A DNA stretch of 64,000 bases from Echiichthys vipera (lineage: Eukaryota; Chordata; Actinopteri; Perciformes; Trachinidae): NCBI GenBank assembly GCA_963691815.1, contig OY829652.1, positions 22,296,558 through 22,360,557 of the forward strand. The letters are read 5' to 3'. The notes under the pieces are model-generated. The model was not told the origin of the DNA. It saw nothing but the letters and a program-made list of their open reading frames with translations, and searched no databases. Of this stretch, positions 49,017 through 62,800 are shown in pieces. Each line of letters starts with the position of its first letter. The first letter of the stretch is position 1. The translations under genes and the position numbers were made by a program.

Positions 49017-51718
49017 GTCATATGACCGATCCACCGAGTCACACCGACTTATCCTGTTACTGTTTTGAATCAAATTCTTTTTTCTTTTTTTTTAATTTAC
49101 TTGTGCTGTTCTCAACTTGCACTTTTCCACTAAAGACCATTGACCCTGTCTCAAGGCCTGAGACAATATGTAGAAAGAGTTTTTTTTATACTTGCACTTT
49201 ACAGTTCAAAATGATTTGTGTTTTTTCTTTTTCTTCCTTTTTTTAAAATGTTAATCGGTTTTTACCTCTTGGCTGATTTGTTTCCGGACCTTTTGATCTG
49301 TTCTGCTTCTCTTTTTTTTTTTTGTATGTAAGATCCGGAGACATCTGTGCGTTTACATACTGCATTTTTACAGTCTTTAAATTTTAAATCGCTGCTGGCT
49401 CTCTTAACAAGGAGGAACAAAGCAAGCCCCTTGTTTGCCTTAAAGAATCTGAATCTCTCAAGAAGACCAAGTGAAGATATAGAAGGACAAAGGAAAAAGG
49501 CTTATTGGGAGAAAATTAGCTCACAAAAGCTTCATAGGCTACAGAGGCTGGCGCACCACGGTACTGTATTTGTTGCTCACTCACCGGAGAGGCTTTTACT
49601 TGAACTTATCAGGCCGACGGGCTGATGTTGTATGAATGTACCTCAAGTTATGGTTTTTCACTGCTTTACAGAGTCATCGGACACAACAACCTATCACCCC
49701 ATAGCACTTAATTCATCATCAATCAACAAACCACTCCGTTGGACATGTGTCAATGTCCCTTAGTACTGTAGGCCAGATGAACTTGAGGCCAAGCCAGTGT
49801 TATTTTAACTCTGGCTATATTATCATTTTAATTAGATGTTACCTTCTCGCTAACCTGCTGTAGTAAGTGCTTTTAAATGGGCTGCTAATTTTTTTACTGG
49901 GTTTGTATGATGTTGTGGTGATAATGCACTTTCATGAGTGCTAAAGTAAGTTCAGAAAAAAGCCTTGTCGATGAACCCACAGAGGTTCAAATAAGATTTT
50001 GTAGTTTGACATGTTGGGAAACACACTTATTTGTTTTCCTGCAGAGAGTTAGATCAGAACAAAGATAAGGCTGTCACACGTGTATGGTAAACATTAAGCT
50101 ACCGCAAGTAGCCGCTTAGCTTGATGTTAAGACTGGAGAGATGTGGGAACAGCTAGCCTGGGCAAACACTAATAAAATCTGATTACCAGTGCCTCTAAAG
50201 CTCACTAATTAACAGTTTATATGTTTGATCCTGGCTGTAGACTTCCTATTTAACATATAGAAATGAGAGTGATATCAGTATTTTCTTCTAACTTTCGGCA
50301 AAAAATCATATTTCACGAAATGTCAAACTATTCCTCTAATAATAGAGTGTTGCAGGGATGATGTATTTTCAACCTAACTTACAGGTTCCCTTGACAGAAA
50401 GCAATGGGAATTATTTTTTTATTCTTCATGGTGGATTAGGAAAGGTTTATGATATTAACATGTTTTGATAAGCAAGAATATTTTTTTGGAAAGTAACCCT
50501 ACTTTTATGATTTTAGAAGTGCAAATGCCACCACTGCTTTCCAAATGATTTTGCATGTTCACTTCTTAGCAACCTCCTTTTTTTAAGCCATGTGGGGTAT
50601 TTATTGACTTATTTTGTCTGAGAACCAAATGTGAACATCTCTTAAGCTTGTGTTAACCACAGACCTTATTTCAGGCATCCTACCAAAAAAAACAAAAAAA
50701 CCCTTGTGAACTGACGTGCACAAATGTTGAATAATTTTCTGGATTTTAGAACTCATTCCTGCAGCACTCTATGGGACGACGTTGGGGGAAGACCCGAAAA
50801 ATACATAAATACGATGCTTTCATATAACAGACACATTTCTATTGCAGCCAACTTGGATTTATCAGAGACTGACACACAGAGGTGCAGTGGTCACTTGACA
50901 TGAACCTGTTCAGTAATGATTTGTACTGTTATTGTAATCACATCCACATCCATTACTTGCTTTAGTTCAGCAAGGTTTTACTTTTGCAAGATGTTTTCTT
51001 TTTTTATTTGGCTTTAAGCTAATTATATACAGGCTAAATGAGATAACTGATTTTCTTTCAGGATTATATTCAAAACTAACCAATGGAGAAATGTAACCCC
51101 ATTTGCTCCATCATGCATTGCTCTATTTACAGTTACTCAGTTGGCTTTATTGTATTGATTTGGTCTTCACAAGACAATCTTAACTGGCCAGCAGTGACGA
51201 TACAGACTCTGAAACCTTATCACTTAGTGAATGCTTTACCACTAAATTGATTGTGTAACTTTGATCGAACACGTTTACTGTATCAACTCAACCACTCAGG
51301 TCTACTGAAGCTTATCAAATCACCAATGTCTTAGTGCAACGCAGTATGTTGTGAACACATTGACGTCTTAATCTCTCCCAGAGCTGAATGTACAATGGAC
51401 AAACTGTGATTTCCCAACCGAACCCTTTGTGCGAAGAGTTTTTCTAGTTCCTGTTCCAAAGCTTTTATGGAATGCTATGGTATGTTCACGTATAAGTTGC
51501 AGGAAAAGCTTTGATGTGTTATTCCTTACTTCTACAGACTGAGCAAATCATGTGCCTTAAAATGCCACTCTTAAATCTGGACAACACAAGTGTCTGGATT
51601 ATTGCAGTATCAGCAATGTACATATTACGATGACTGTGCCATTACAAGTGTTTTTCTCTTCTGTAAATCAGAGAACTTAGAATGACAAAGTTGCAATAAA
51701 GTTTACATTTTCTTACTT
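49017..51718 (+). other. 3' UTR of the GH31-like gene with polyA signal
   Basis: No coding exon follows the TGA at 49014-49016. An AATAAA at 51695-51700 followed by a GT-rich stretch (51722 onward) marks a probable cleavage site near 51715-51720, giving a UTR of about 2.7 kb. It contains an embedded MITE (50002-50330). Transcript evidence would be needed to exclude earlier polyA sites. Confidence 0.6.
50002..50330. mobile_element. MITE in the 3' UTR of the GH31-like gene
   Basis: The left end TAGTTTGACATGTTGGGAAA is mirrored by the right end, which on the minus strand reads TAGTTTGACATTTCGTGAAA. The interior (AGACTGG...GGAACAGCTAGCCTGG, CCTCTAAAGCTCACTAATTA) matches a repeat type I recall as abundant in teleost genomes. 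Confidence 0.75.
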
Positions 51719-51839
51719 CACTTTGTGTTATTTAGTTCATGCTTATTTCAAAACATCTCCATTTTATATATAAGAGGTAAACACAGTTGTGCAGTAAGGC
51801 AGCAGGGAGAAGTTTCAAGTGTAGAAGGTTACATTAAAA

Positions 51840-52333
51840 GGGCCCATATTGTAAAAAGTGAGATACCGAGGTGGTTTAGGTGCTATATAATACTGTAAAT
51901 TTATCAAAATGCTCAATCCACAGTCAAATGTACACAGCTCGTACTCAGGAACTGTGCCTATGAACAAACCGTCAGGACTTCTGTACGGTTCTGATGTCAC
52001 ATCTATTCAACTATTCTATATTTCAGTAGAAAGTGCTGCTACAGTGACGTTACAGTCATTCCCCAGCTGCAGTGACGCTGCAGAGACGCCACGAGAGCAG
52101 ATGCGGAAGACCTGGAAATGCTGACCAATCAGAGCAGACTGGACTTTTTTTGAGAGGGGGGCTTAAAGAGACAGGCTCTAATACTGAGCGTTGCAGACAG
52201 AGTTTGAATACAGGTATATTCAGACAGAAAGTATGATAAAAAACATTTTTTTTTTTTATTCAGGCATGTAAATGTGTTCTAGCAGAAACCCAAAATACAG
52301 GTATGAATCTGAAAATCAGCATAATATGGGACC
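51840..52333 (+). mobile_element. MITE family copy B
   Basis: The termini are inverted: GGGCCCATATTGT on the left and, on the minus strand, GGTCCCATATTATGC on the right. Its body matches copy A at 32993-33428. It starts just past the predicted polyA site of the GH31-like gene and its right end is abutted by the Penelope-like element. Confidence 0.8.
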
Positions 52334-52364
52334 CCCAAACAAATTTAAGTCAAAAGCAACTGGA

Positions 52365-52440
52365 CTTGGTTGTTTGTCTAGGACGACGTTTCACCTCTCC
52401 TCAAAGAGGCTTCATCAGTTCATGTACGCATCTGACCAGG
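52365..52440 (-). ncRNA. Hammerhead-ribozyme-like motif in the left terminal repeat
   Basis: On the minus strand CTGATGA (plus TCATCAG, 52412-52418), a GCCTCTTTGAGGAGAGG stem and GAAAC (plus GTTTC, 52388-52392) repeat the core found in the right terminal repeat, in opposite orientation. Confidence 0.5.
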
Positions 52441-53859
52441 CTGGGACTGGTCCAACTAACCAGGTATTTAACCTCTCAAAAGGCCGATGATGTCACTGGA
52501 ATCTTTGTGCTCCTAGTGCCAACGGCTGTCATTAGAGTGGCAGTCATTGGTGGGAAGTTGGTTTCGACTTTGTTAGTGCTCTATTGAGTCTGAACGACAG
52601 TCTTTGGGGTCACAGGAGGCCATTTGTGAACAGTTCTTCTTTGAGGTTAGATTGTTGGATCTCATGGGAAGGGATGAAAGGGCAGCATTGTAAATTGGAG
52701 ATAAGTGGTGTCTCAGACCTCCTCCTCTGTTTAGCGATGGTTTCTCTACTTTTACATAGATGGCTTCTTTTACTCCTCTTTCAAACCATCTGTCCTCTCT
52801 GTCCAAAATTTGGCCATTGTTGTCATCAAAGGAGTGGGCTTTCTCCTTGAGGTGTAAGTGGACAGCGGAGTCCAGGCCTGAGGAGTTAGCTCTCCTGTGT
52901 TGGGCCATGCGTTTATGCAGTGGTTGTTTTGTTTCTCCAATGTAGAGATCTTTGCATTCCTCGTTGCACTGAACAGCATAAACCAGATTGCTTTTGTGGG
53001 TGTGTGGTGTTCTGTCCTTGGGATGTACTAGTCTCTGTCTGAGTGTGTTACTGGGTTTGAAATACACAGGGATGCAGTGTTTGTTGAAGATCCTCCTGAG
53101 TTTCTCTGATACCCCAGCCACATATGGGATGACTATGTTGTTTCACTTGTTTTCTTTTTCTTTCTCAACCACTTTTGTTTTCTTTCTGGAAGCAGCTGCT
53201 GTTTTCACAAAGGTCCAGCTGGGGTAGCCACAAGTTGTGAGGGCGCCTCTCAGGTGCTTGCGTTCTTCCCCCTGGGCCTGTGAGCTGGTGGGTACGTTAT
53301 CAGCTCTATGTTGTAGTGTTCTAATAACTCCAAGCTTGTGTTCCATGGGGTGGTGGGAGTCAAACAGTAGATATTGATCTGTGTGAGTGGGTTTTCTGTA
53401 AACCCCAATGTGGAGGCTCCTGTCATTCTCCATATGGACGTCACAGTCTAAGAAAGGCAAACTATTGTCCTTAACTTATTCTCCGGTGAACTTGATGTTT
53501 CTCTCCACAGAGTTTATATGTTCAGTAAAGGTTTGCATCTCTTTGGATTTGATTTTAACCCATGTGTCGTCCACATATCTGAACCAATGGCTCGGGGTTA
53601 CTCCTTTGAAGGAGTTCAAAGCCTTGTCCTCTACCTCCTCCATGTACAGATTTGCCACCATAAGGGATACTGGTGAACCCATGGCACAGCCATGTTTTTG
53701 TCTGTAAAATTTGCCATTAAACTGGAAATATGTGGTGTTCAAGCATAAATCCAGAAGTTGGCAAATGTGGTCTGGTTTGATCATCAGCCTTGTGCACGCC
53801 CTCACTTGAGGTTAAATAACTGGATCTCCACACCAGCTAGTTGGACCAGCCCCAGCCTG

Positions 53860-53935
53860 GTCAGATGCATAAATTAACTGATGAAGCCTCATGGATGAGA
53901 GGTGAAACGTCTTCCTAGACAAATAACCAAGTCCA
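53860..53935 (+). ncRNA. Hammerhead-ribozyme-like motif in the right terminal repeat
   Basis: CTGATGA at 53878-53884 is followed by a stem-capable segment (CCTC pairing with GAGG) and GAAAC at 53904-53908, the conserved hammerhead core. Hammerhead motifs in Penelope-like terminal repeats are established. The stem I partner and cleavage site were not resolved by eye. Confidence 0.5.
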
Positions 53936-55759
53936 GTTGCTTTTGACTGAAATTTCTTTGGGGATAACGATGACCTGGACAAATGAGAACATTCACAGGC
54001 CATAATATGGAACCTTTCACCTTTTTTATCTCACAAAACATCTGAACTTTACCCTGTCAGTCCTGCCATTGCAAGATCGTGGGATGGGCTCCAACACCCA
54101 GAAATATGCAATAAGGAAAATGAATAAATGATGATCATGTTGTAAATAAATTGATAACTTGTAGCATTTGCATTCATGTCCGTGTCAGTTTGCACATGTG
54201 CATGCTCCCATATGAGTGTGTTTGTGTGTGTGCAAGGCTCTTATTATTAACACCCCTCGCTCTTCCGTCTCCTCATGTCAGAAAGTCTATGTCTATATAT
54301 CCGTGAACATGCTGACGACTAACATCTCCACTAATTCCATTTAAACCTAATAAAAGTTATTTATAGATTTGGTGAACACGCAGTGTAAGAGATTCTCAGG
54401 GGAATCACATTCAGCTCAATCTCCGTTAAGCTTCTCTTCCTTACCTTCCTCCCCTGCTGCCCCTTGGCTGAGCTCCACCTTGGGGCCCCAGGCCCTGCTC
54501 CTTTAGGGCAGCTAGACAGGTGCAGTTGGCCACAGACATGCACGGTCCCTGCACTCCAGCCACCAAGCTCACCCTCTCCGTTTACACCCTCAACTTAATC
54601 ACTTAAATTCATATGGCAGTGTTTTTTTTCAAATCTGGGCGCAGTTCTTAGCCAGATAAAATTCCCAAGACATTCTAGTGCGGCTCCATGGTTTGTGAGG
54701 TGATGAAGTTACAGTGTTAGAGGTTTTCGGAGGGGACTCTAAAGAGGACAGCTAGAGTTGGGTAACTTTGTGAGCAAAACTTTATTTTGTTGGTTTAATT
54801 TAATGTTATTTTCAGGATTAAACATACATATTTCCCTTTAATCTGTGTTCAGTCAGTTAGTTTGGTACTGGTATTAAATCATTGCACAATAACACAATTC
54901 CTTCCAGAAATCTTACAGTCAAAGACATTCACCCTTAAACTAAAATTTAGCAGTAGATTATTAGTAGATTATTTCTTCCTTATTCACTAAATCAACATGT
55001 AACATTCAACCAAATTAGTTTGGAGCATAACGGAGCGTTGCTTAGGTTGCCTTTCAAATTGTCCTGCCAAAACCAAGAATGACAAAAAGGATCAACATAC
55101 AGTAGCTGTAATGAGAACAATGTTATTCTTCACTGTAAACAGCTAACGGTAATAACCACCAGACAAAATGGGAACATCCCCCGCTCCTGCATGAATGATT
55201 AGGAGAGGCAACATTGGCTCCCGTCTTTTCTTTGAGGATGTTGTGGAGCAAGTGGCACATGAATTAAACTGGTGACAAGCAGAGGCCGCAGATCTCTCCC
55301 AAAGTCTACTTTTAGAAAGTGCAAGTCAAGGTTTTAGGTTTCAGTGTCTGCTCTTCAGTGAATGGGTTTTCCAGCTTGCCAATTAGGTGTACAATTTAAA
55401 GGCTTGTTGTCCAGAAGCCAGACGGTTGAAGTTGATCACGCTGTATGGATCTGTCATAGTTTGCCTGCACGTCTTGTGCTGTGAGAATACCACCACTCTC
55501 CTTCATGTAAATACTCATAACAAAAGTCGTAATGCACAGAAAACAAGAACACACTTCAAGATTTTGATAGAGACATAAAAACACAAGGTCAAACAAAGTG
55601 CTTGCTTTAAAAGTGAACCTTTATCAAAAGTAGCCAAAGAGTAGGTTCCCAGGGTAGATGAGGAGTAAGCAGACCCCAGGAATGCGGTCTTGAAATGTTA
55701 GCCAGCTATCGGAAGCCCAAGGCAGGGTGACATCGGGCTGGGTGTACCATTGTGGAGGG

Positions 55760-55859
<100 letters not shown>

Positions 55860-56494
55860 AGAGAGAGAGCGAGAGAGAAAGAGACTCTGCACAAGAAGAG
55901 GACAGGAGCTAGAGGGAAACTGTCACATGTAATCACTTCCTGCCAACGCCCTCCTTGGATATGTGTCACCTTGCGATGCCTTTAAACGTCTTCCGTTTAA
56001 TTCAAGTTAATAGCTGATTATGCCCTGAGCAGCCCCCAGTGTAGGGACTTATTAATATCTTCTGACGGAACTGACTCCTGGGTGCCATCCACTTGAGCCC
56101 AACCACCTGGCCAGATGGCATTACACAGCTTCCCTTTGATTAAGTAAACACTTAGCTAAGGAAAGAAAGATCTCATTTTCACACCAGGCCAGTTTCAGGA
56201 GGTTTACAAACGGTCAGAGCTAAGAAAAAGTGATTACGAAAACATCGGCATGACCACAAGCCAAACCCTCTGATGCAGATGAGGGTTGCACATCTAAAGT
56301 AAACTGGGCTAAAACACTATCATGGTGTAAAGTGTATGCCCTTTGTGCTTGTTAGATTCCCGGTTAACAGGTAAAAGGACATGGGTCATAACACAACCAA
56401 GCTATACACCTACTAACAACTCAAACTCAGGGTGGCAACTGTTTGCCATGCTAGTGGCATGGTAGGTACATTACTTTTACATTACATTACCTTT

Positions 56495-56640
56495 TAATTT
56501 TGAACGGACATTCATGGTCTCCACAGGAAGATTTCTAATGACTTTGGTGATCGAGACTCCACAACTATAGGATGGATTGCAATGAACTTTGGTAGACACA
56601 TTCATGTCCCCCTCAGGATGAATTGTAATTACCTTGTCCC
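56495..56640. repeat. Probable teleost dispersed repeat with internal duplication
   Basis: ACATTCATGGTCTCCACAGG and ACATTCATGTCCCCCTCAGG head two similar units of about 80 bp, linked by GGATGGATTGCAATGAACTT. I recall this phrase as common in fish genomes; the family was not assigned. Confidence 0.45.
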
Positions 56641-57695
56641 TTAAAGTGATAGTTCAGATTTTTAGTTTGTTATGTTGTGTTCACTTCAGTCACGTAAATG
56701 TGCTGTGCGTTACCTACTGTGAATTTGCATCTTAGCATTGACTTTGTATGTAAATGCACCACGCACTTTGTGCAAAATGCAAATATTTTTAACATACCAT
56801 TAGTTTTGATATTTCCTAACCAAGCGGCAACCTCTGGTGTTAAAAAATTTAAAGGGCTTTTATTGACAGAAATGGCAGTTCCTCGAAAGGCTCTTTGAGG
56901 ATGGCACCAAAAACAGGTCAATCCCATGGATGTTAAATTATCCTGGATAGGGCGCCGCAGCTCAGCCTTGCAGGCAATTTATTTCCAGTGGACACTCACA
57001 GTACTGCAACAAAAAAACCTATTCTCAATTCAGTTGTAAGAGAGATGTCTGTAAAACTGTTGCAAGGACACCCCTTGACAGGAAAACAAGGCCAATTAGG
57101 AATCTCTGTTAAGAAATGTTATATTTGTAAAACTCTCCTTGAGCCTAGAAATGGGATTTAAAAAACCTGTAATGTCATCCAAATGTCAGGTCTATGAACC
57201 TAGCACAAATTTGCGGGCAGAGTCATCAGGAGAAAGCCTACTGCGCATATATAGTGGGCTGCATGTAACAGAAGTAAACGCAGAAGCCCAGAGATTTTTT
57301 GGCGTATGCGCCAGGCGAGTGATTCTCATTGGATTGAATAGGCGCAATTTTCAGTCCGCCATCCAGGTCTAATAATAAATCCCCATACATTATACATACA
57401 TTATATCAAGGCTTAAAGTAATGACTTTGACACGACAATGAAGGAGTGACAGGGTGGTGTCACAGGAGGCAGTATGCTTTATTCGCCCTACTTCAGCTCC
57501 ACCTCTTTGCCCGTTTTCGGATTGGCCAGAGGTTAGGCGACATCAGACACCGTCAAAAAATCATAACTATCCCTTTAACATTTTCTCTCACACCATCAGG
57601 AGCCAAATGCCTCACATTTCTTCCTCAAGGTAAGACATTATTAAACAGATAAAAAGGAGAGACTGTAAGTAAGAGACAACATACTCAGGTGATAC

Positions 57696-59826
57696 AGCTG
57701 TCTGACATTCACTTTATTGTTAAAACTTGTTTTGGTATATCAGCTGCTTGTCTTTTTACACCATCTTTAAATTAAAAGGCAAACATATACAGCATCATCT
57801 TCGGAAAACCATGCAGCAGTGTAAACATTATGTCTACTGAGAGAAAACTTCATACAACTACATCATACTGGCAAAGGCTGTGATAACAAAACTGTCATGT
57901 CAAAAAAGACAAAAGCATTTCGTCTGTTTCACCTCTTAAATCAGCTTTAACTAAGTGCTCAACATTTGCTAGTTGGTAAATATGCATGTTTGTTTTGTGA
58001 ATAAAAGGAGGTTAAAACATGGAAAAAAATAAATAATATGATGAACTGACAACATATACATAACAGAAATGCATTCCTACAGCCCCTCTATATCTGCACT
58101 TCCTAAGCTGAGAAAAACAATGGCTTCCTACTGTACCAGGGAGACATCACAACCTATTAAGCGATTCTACACCTCATATTAACAGTTGAAATATCCCTGT
58201 GACTGACAACTTGTTGCTCATAAAGGTTTACAATTCATCTTGATCTGACACAAGGGTTGGTTAGTTTGAACTAAAGGACCAGTCATGGAGTGTACAACAG
58301 AGTTAAAGTAAAGTTAACCCACAAGAAACAGAAGAAAAGTTTGTCAGCCACACACTGTCAGTCAGTCACGCCCTAACACACATCCCATCCAGCCAATCCT
58401 TCACTCCACTGCAAAGTTCATGTTATACTACCCACCAGCTCATCTAGGTCACATGGCATTATACTGCATCTCAATTTCTTCCACTGTTGTACACAGCGAC
58501 ATAAGCACTGATCGTCCAATGTGGTAGCCAGCACCCTGGAGTACTAGGCCAAGTTAGTAAAACCTGAGTATGAAAACGACAACTAGGGGTGTCACAATTT
58601 CAATTCTAAAATCAGAAAATCAACCACTTCAATTTGATTATTTAAATCAAACCATATGCACTTAGTGTGTCACATTCTAAAAATATATATGTATATATGG
58701 CAGCTATCATACTTGTAGCCTGATAATTTAAAATTGACAGTTCAAGACATTAAGCCAATGATCTGTTGATCTTTACGAATCAAGACTCTGTAGTGTAATA
58801 ATGACACAGCAGTCAGTGCTAAAATTAAAAATTTTAAATCGAAAATTGAATCAAATCGTGTTCTTAAAATTAAACAATCAAACCTTATCGTGACACCCCT
58901 AGACAAAACACACAAAAGTGATTTGCTTTGATTGCATGATTGCTTTCATCGCTAAACCATAAAATCATTGCAGAAGCAACACACTGGCTGTGCACTTCAA
59001 TAAGCAAGGCATGTTGATCCATTAATTAAAAGTAGCTCCCTGTCTGTGTGGGTATCCAGGATCACACTGACACAGGGTCACTTTCCAGATCAATGCCAAG
59101 TATTTCTAATTCTTTTAATTAGAGATCAACTGTTTTACTCCTTCTGGCCTCCGCGGGTAAAGGATTACGGGATACAACTGTTCAGCCTATCAAATCAGAC
59201 TCTGTATTTAAAGTGAATATGAAAATTACTGGACGCCATGTAACATGCAATTTCTTTTTGATATCATGAACATCACATTCGCTGCTTTGACCAGAGACAC
59301 ATAACTTGGGTGCTGCAATTGAAAAGACTAGAAGAAACATTAAAAATAATCATAAGGATTTTCAAAGTTGGGTCAAAAACTAGTAAAAAAAGTAATATTG
59401 CCCCATCTCTCAACTTAAAATGTGATTCAAATATTGGATGATGCTACTGAACAACCCTTTAGCTGAAATGTGTCTTGATGTGGTAATACAGACTTGGTAT
59501 TAGACTAGAACTCTAATTTACCCCCTCCCTTTCTGCCCTTTTTACATTAGTGGGTCACTAAGGCACCCGTGCGAACAGTCGTGTGAATAAAAACTTTGAT
59601 CAGTGCACTACCTGTACCCAATAACACCGGAATCTCACCTTGCCTATACATACAGTACACATAAACGCCCCACAAGCATATTGACAAACATCAGCCTTAC
59701 ATCTGTAACATCAATTAACTAAAATGACCCAAAATCCCAATATTTTATTCTGTACAAGCTTCAGGAAGAATACATTTCTTGCTAAAAAACAATTTCATAG
59801 GGTAACTTCACCCATGGGGTGGCCAA
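57696..59826 (-). other. 3' UTR of cpt1a with polyA signal
   Basis: On the minus strand AATAAA (plus-strand TTTATT at 57713-57718) lies about 2.1 kb past the stop, with no coding exon between. The stretch contains one 320-bp MITE (58583-58902). A shorter 3' end is possible, because another TTTATT occurs near 59744. Confidence 0.5.
58583..58902. mobile_element. 320-bp MITE in the cpt1a 3' UTR
   Basis: Perfect 13-bp inverted ends, CTAGGGGTGTCAC at 58583 and GTGACACCCCTAG ending at 58902, enclose AT-rich sequence without a frame. The outer CTA may be a 3-bp target duplication, but the palindromic ends make this ambiguous. Confidence 0.75.
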
Positions 59827-62800
59827 TCACTTGGTTTTCTTGTCGAGCTGGAAGAGATCCAGTATGTCGAGCATGGCCTGTCTGATGTTGGCGCCAAAAC
59901 GGTGGGAGTCCTAAAATAAAGCAAAAAGTCTCAAGTATTCAAGTAATGAACATGGAAGAATGTAAATTGTCTACGGCACTGAACTTACAGTTTCTGGGCT
60001 TGAGTGTTTGCTGGAGATGTGGAAGTTGATGAGGTTCTCGCCAACAATGATGTAGGAAACGCCATAACCATCATTGGCCACCTTTAGGACACGAGGAAAA
60101 AAAAAAATACATTTCAGTTTTATCTTAAGAGTCTCAATGATTTCAAACTATATTTCCCCCCCAAAAATGGGAATTTCTGACATGTACATACAGACCCTAA
60201 TCAAACATGCATAAAAAAACAGGTGGAGAGACATTCTATTGTCAAGATGAAAGAAATATTTATTCAACCATAAAGGACACAAACTTCATGCTTCTTCAGC
60301 AGACTGCTCAACCTTCCTAAAAATCACAGTGAAAACTGATGTGTAACTTACTGGGCCGAAGCCACCTCCGGAGGACACATACTCAGGGTGTCTGACCAGA
60401 TCAAACAGTTCAATCTGCTGCAGAGGTGTCTGACTGGTGGACAGCCTCCACGGCTCAGACAGGACCTAAAAATGAAGGTAACTTACATTTAATTCAGTGG
60501 TCAGAGCAATCTCACGCTGTGTTCTCAGCACAAGAAACATGTATTCTAGAAGAATGTTTTTTCTTTATTCGACTGTGATGAGCTGGATTTAAATATACCA
60601 TGTCACATGTAAGTGAAAGAAGGACAAATGTGTTTTTTTTGTGGTAAATGGCTGCTGAACATGTGTATTTGTAGGGTGTAATGTAGTAAGTATACAGAGC
60701 ACAGTCTACTTTGAAATGATTAAATGTGTCTGTAAACTTAATGAGCCAGTTCCATCAGAAATTAAGCTTAATCTAGAATAGTTAATTTGTGTTTTAAAAT
60801 GTGCCTTTCTCTTTAGAAAAGTTACATTAGTTATTTTCTCACTTATGGAGGTTTGGAAAGATTGATTTCAACCGTCGGCAGTTACACTAATAATATTCCT
60901 TCAGTAAATTCAAGTATGCTTAATTTACAACATCCAAACTGAATCTGGAGACAAAAAGGCCCCTTTAGCTCAACCTGGCCTGAGACCCAAATATTGAAAA
61001 CTATCATTTTGACCACTCAATTTTTCATCATTGTTTGAAGAAGAAAGCGGATGCTCTCAAACTTTAACCATTTTGTTTGTGTTGTTGTAAACCAATTAGA
61101 AATGTGTCCCTGGTCTGATTCACACTGACAATATCACTTAGGTAGAGCAAATTTACAAGCGCCAATCGTTCCAGCTTTAAGAGCGGAAAACTCACAAATA
61201 CTTGCAACAAACACCTCGTACCTCTTTGAGGAAAGCTGAGTCTTCTCCCAGGTATTTGGAAACCACATAGAGACAGAAAAGGTGGCGATCGATGCCCTCT
61301 CCTGTCATTGCCAGGCGGTACATGTTTTGGTGCTTCTCTGCTGCCTGTTTGAGCAAATTGAGACGCTCTTCTCTCTGAAATAGACAGGAAGGAGATAAAA
61401 GTCAAACTATTACAGAGCATGATCTACATTCTGGATTAACAAACGGTGACTAAGAGTAGCACTGTAATCAGAGGTGATGTGTGTTGCTGCTGTTTAGCCT
61501 TACTGTCTCATCTCTGATCATGGCACGAACAAAGGCACAAGTCTCCATGGTGCAGGAGCGCACAGTTTCTGTTCGACCCTCACGGAACAATCGTGTCATA
61601 GAGGCTTCGTATGTCAGGCAGAACTTCCTTTTGTCCTGTTGAGAGACAGAATGAATCGACATTAAAGAAAACAAAAAATAAACAGGAAGATGTTTTAAAA
61701 GCTGAACAAAGTTTTGATTCAATTATTCATTGAAAATGTTTGACATTCTTCAATGAAATGTTGGATGCAAAGTTGACACTGCCCTCTGCTGGAATTTAGG
61801 AGGACTGTATTACTGTATTGTAAAGATAAGGGATGATGGTATTTTTCAACCTGGACCTAATTTCCCCATGTATTTCTGTGTAAATTAATAATGGAACTGA
61901 AACAGTATTGAGCGTGCCATCCACGAACCAGGCTGCAATGTAATCGAACGAGGCAGCTGCGCACCAACTATATACAGTGGTGATCAAAATTAGAGAACAA
62001 AGTATTACTTTATTTATTCTGACATATTGTTATTTTTTATTGGTCAAAATTTGATAGTGACAGTGAGCAAAATTCGAGAATTCACTCTAATTTAACAGTC
62101 ACCATTGTGTCAGAAGAGAAGATGTAAACAGTGTTTTCTTCATGCGATAGGATTAAAAAAAAAAAAAAAAAAAAAGGAAGTGTAGAGGCCACAGCTTTGA
62201 ATGACTTCAGCTCATCTGCGCCCACAGAACATCACTAGTTTCTCACACTGCTCTGCTTTGATCTTGGTCCGTTCTTCTTCAGTCTCTTCCACAGTTCAGT
62301 AACTGTAGTGGGTTTCTTACACATTACTTTGTTGCCAAGGGTTTTCCAGAGATTCCCTATAGGGTTTGGTTCTGGACATTTCATTGTTTCAATATTCTTC
62401 GCTTCAAGGAACATCTTAACCTTTTTTGCAGTTTGACAGGAGACATTGTGTTGCATGAAAATTGCAGCTAATTGGGAGACATTTGGAGTGGAGGTGTTGC
62501 ATGTTGAGGTTCACATAAACATTTGCGTTCACTCCTGCCATGTAGTTGTAAGAGGCCTAACTCCTGCTGCAGAAAACATCCCCCAAACCAGGACACTTCC
62601 TCCTCCCAATTTAACTGACTTCTTCACACACTTTGGGTTCAGTCTTTCCCCAGGTCTACGCCAAACATAATATTTCTTACTAGACACAATTAAATTGAAT
62701 GTACTCTCATCACTGAAGGGCACTCTGGACCAGTTCTTCTTTGTCCACACATGCTCATCAAAGGCAGCTGTGGAACTGGTATCGAAAAGATTTTTGTGTT

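Larger units (their letters stand above)
52332..53963 (-). mobile_element. Penelope-like retroelement with long inverted terminal repeats
   Basis: One minus-strand frame from 53805 to 52573 encodes a reverse transcriptase (GCAMGSPVSLMVANLYMEE, FRYVDDTWVK, LPFLDC) followed by a GIY-YIG endonuclease (NLVYAVQC, DLYIGETKQPLHKRMAQHR). This RT plus GIY-YIG order defines Penelope-like elements. Two in-frame stops, TAA at 53478-53476 and TGA at 53145-53143, break it, and the N-terminal RT part is missing. The frame is flanked by about 145-155-bp inverted repeats (52332-52476 and 53808-53963). The copy is 5'-truncated and dead by itself. Confidence 0.88.
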
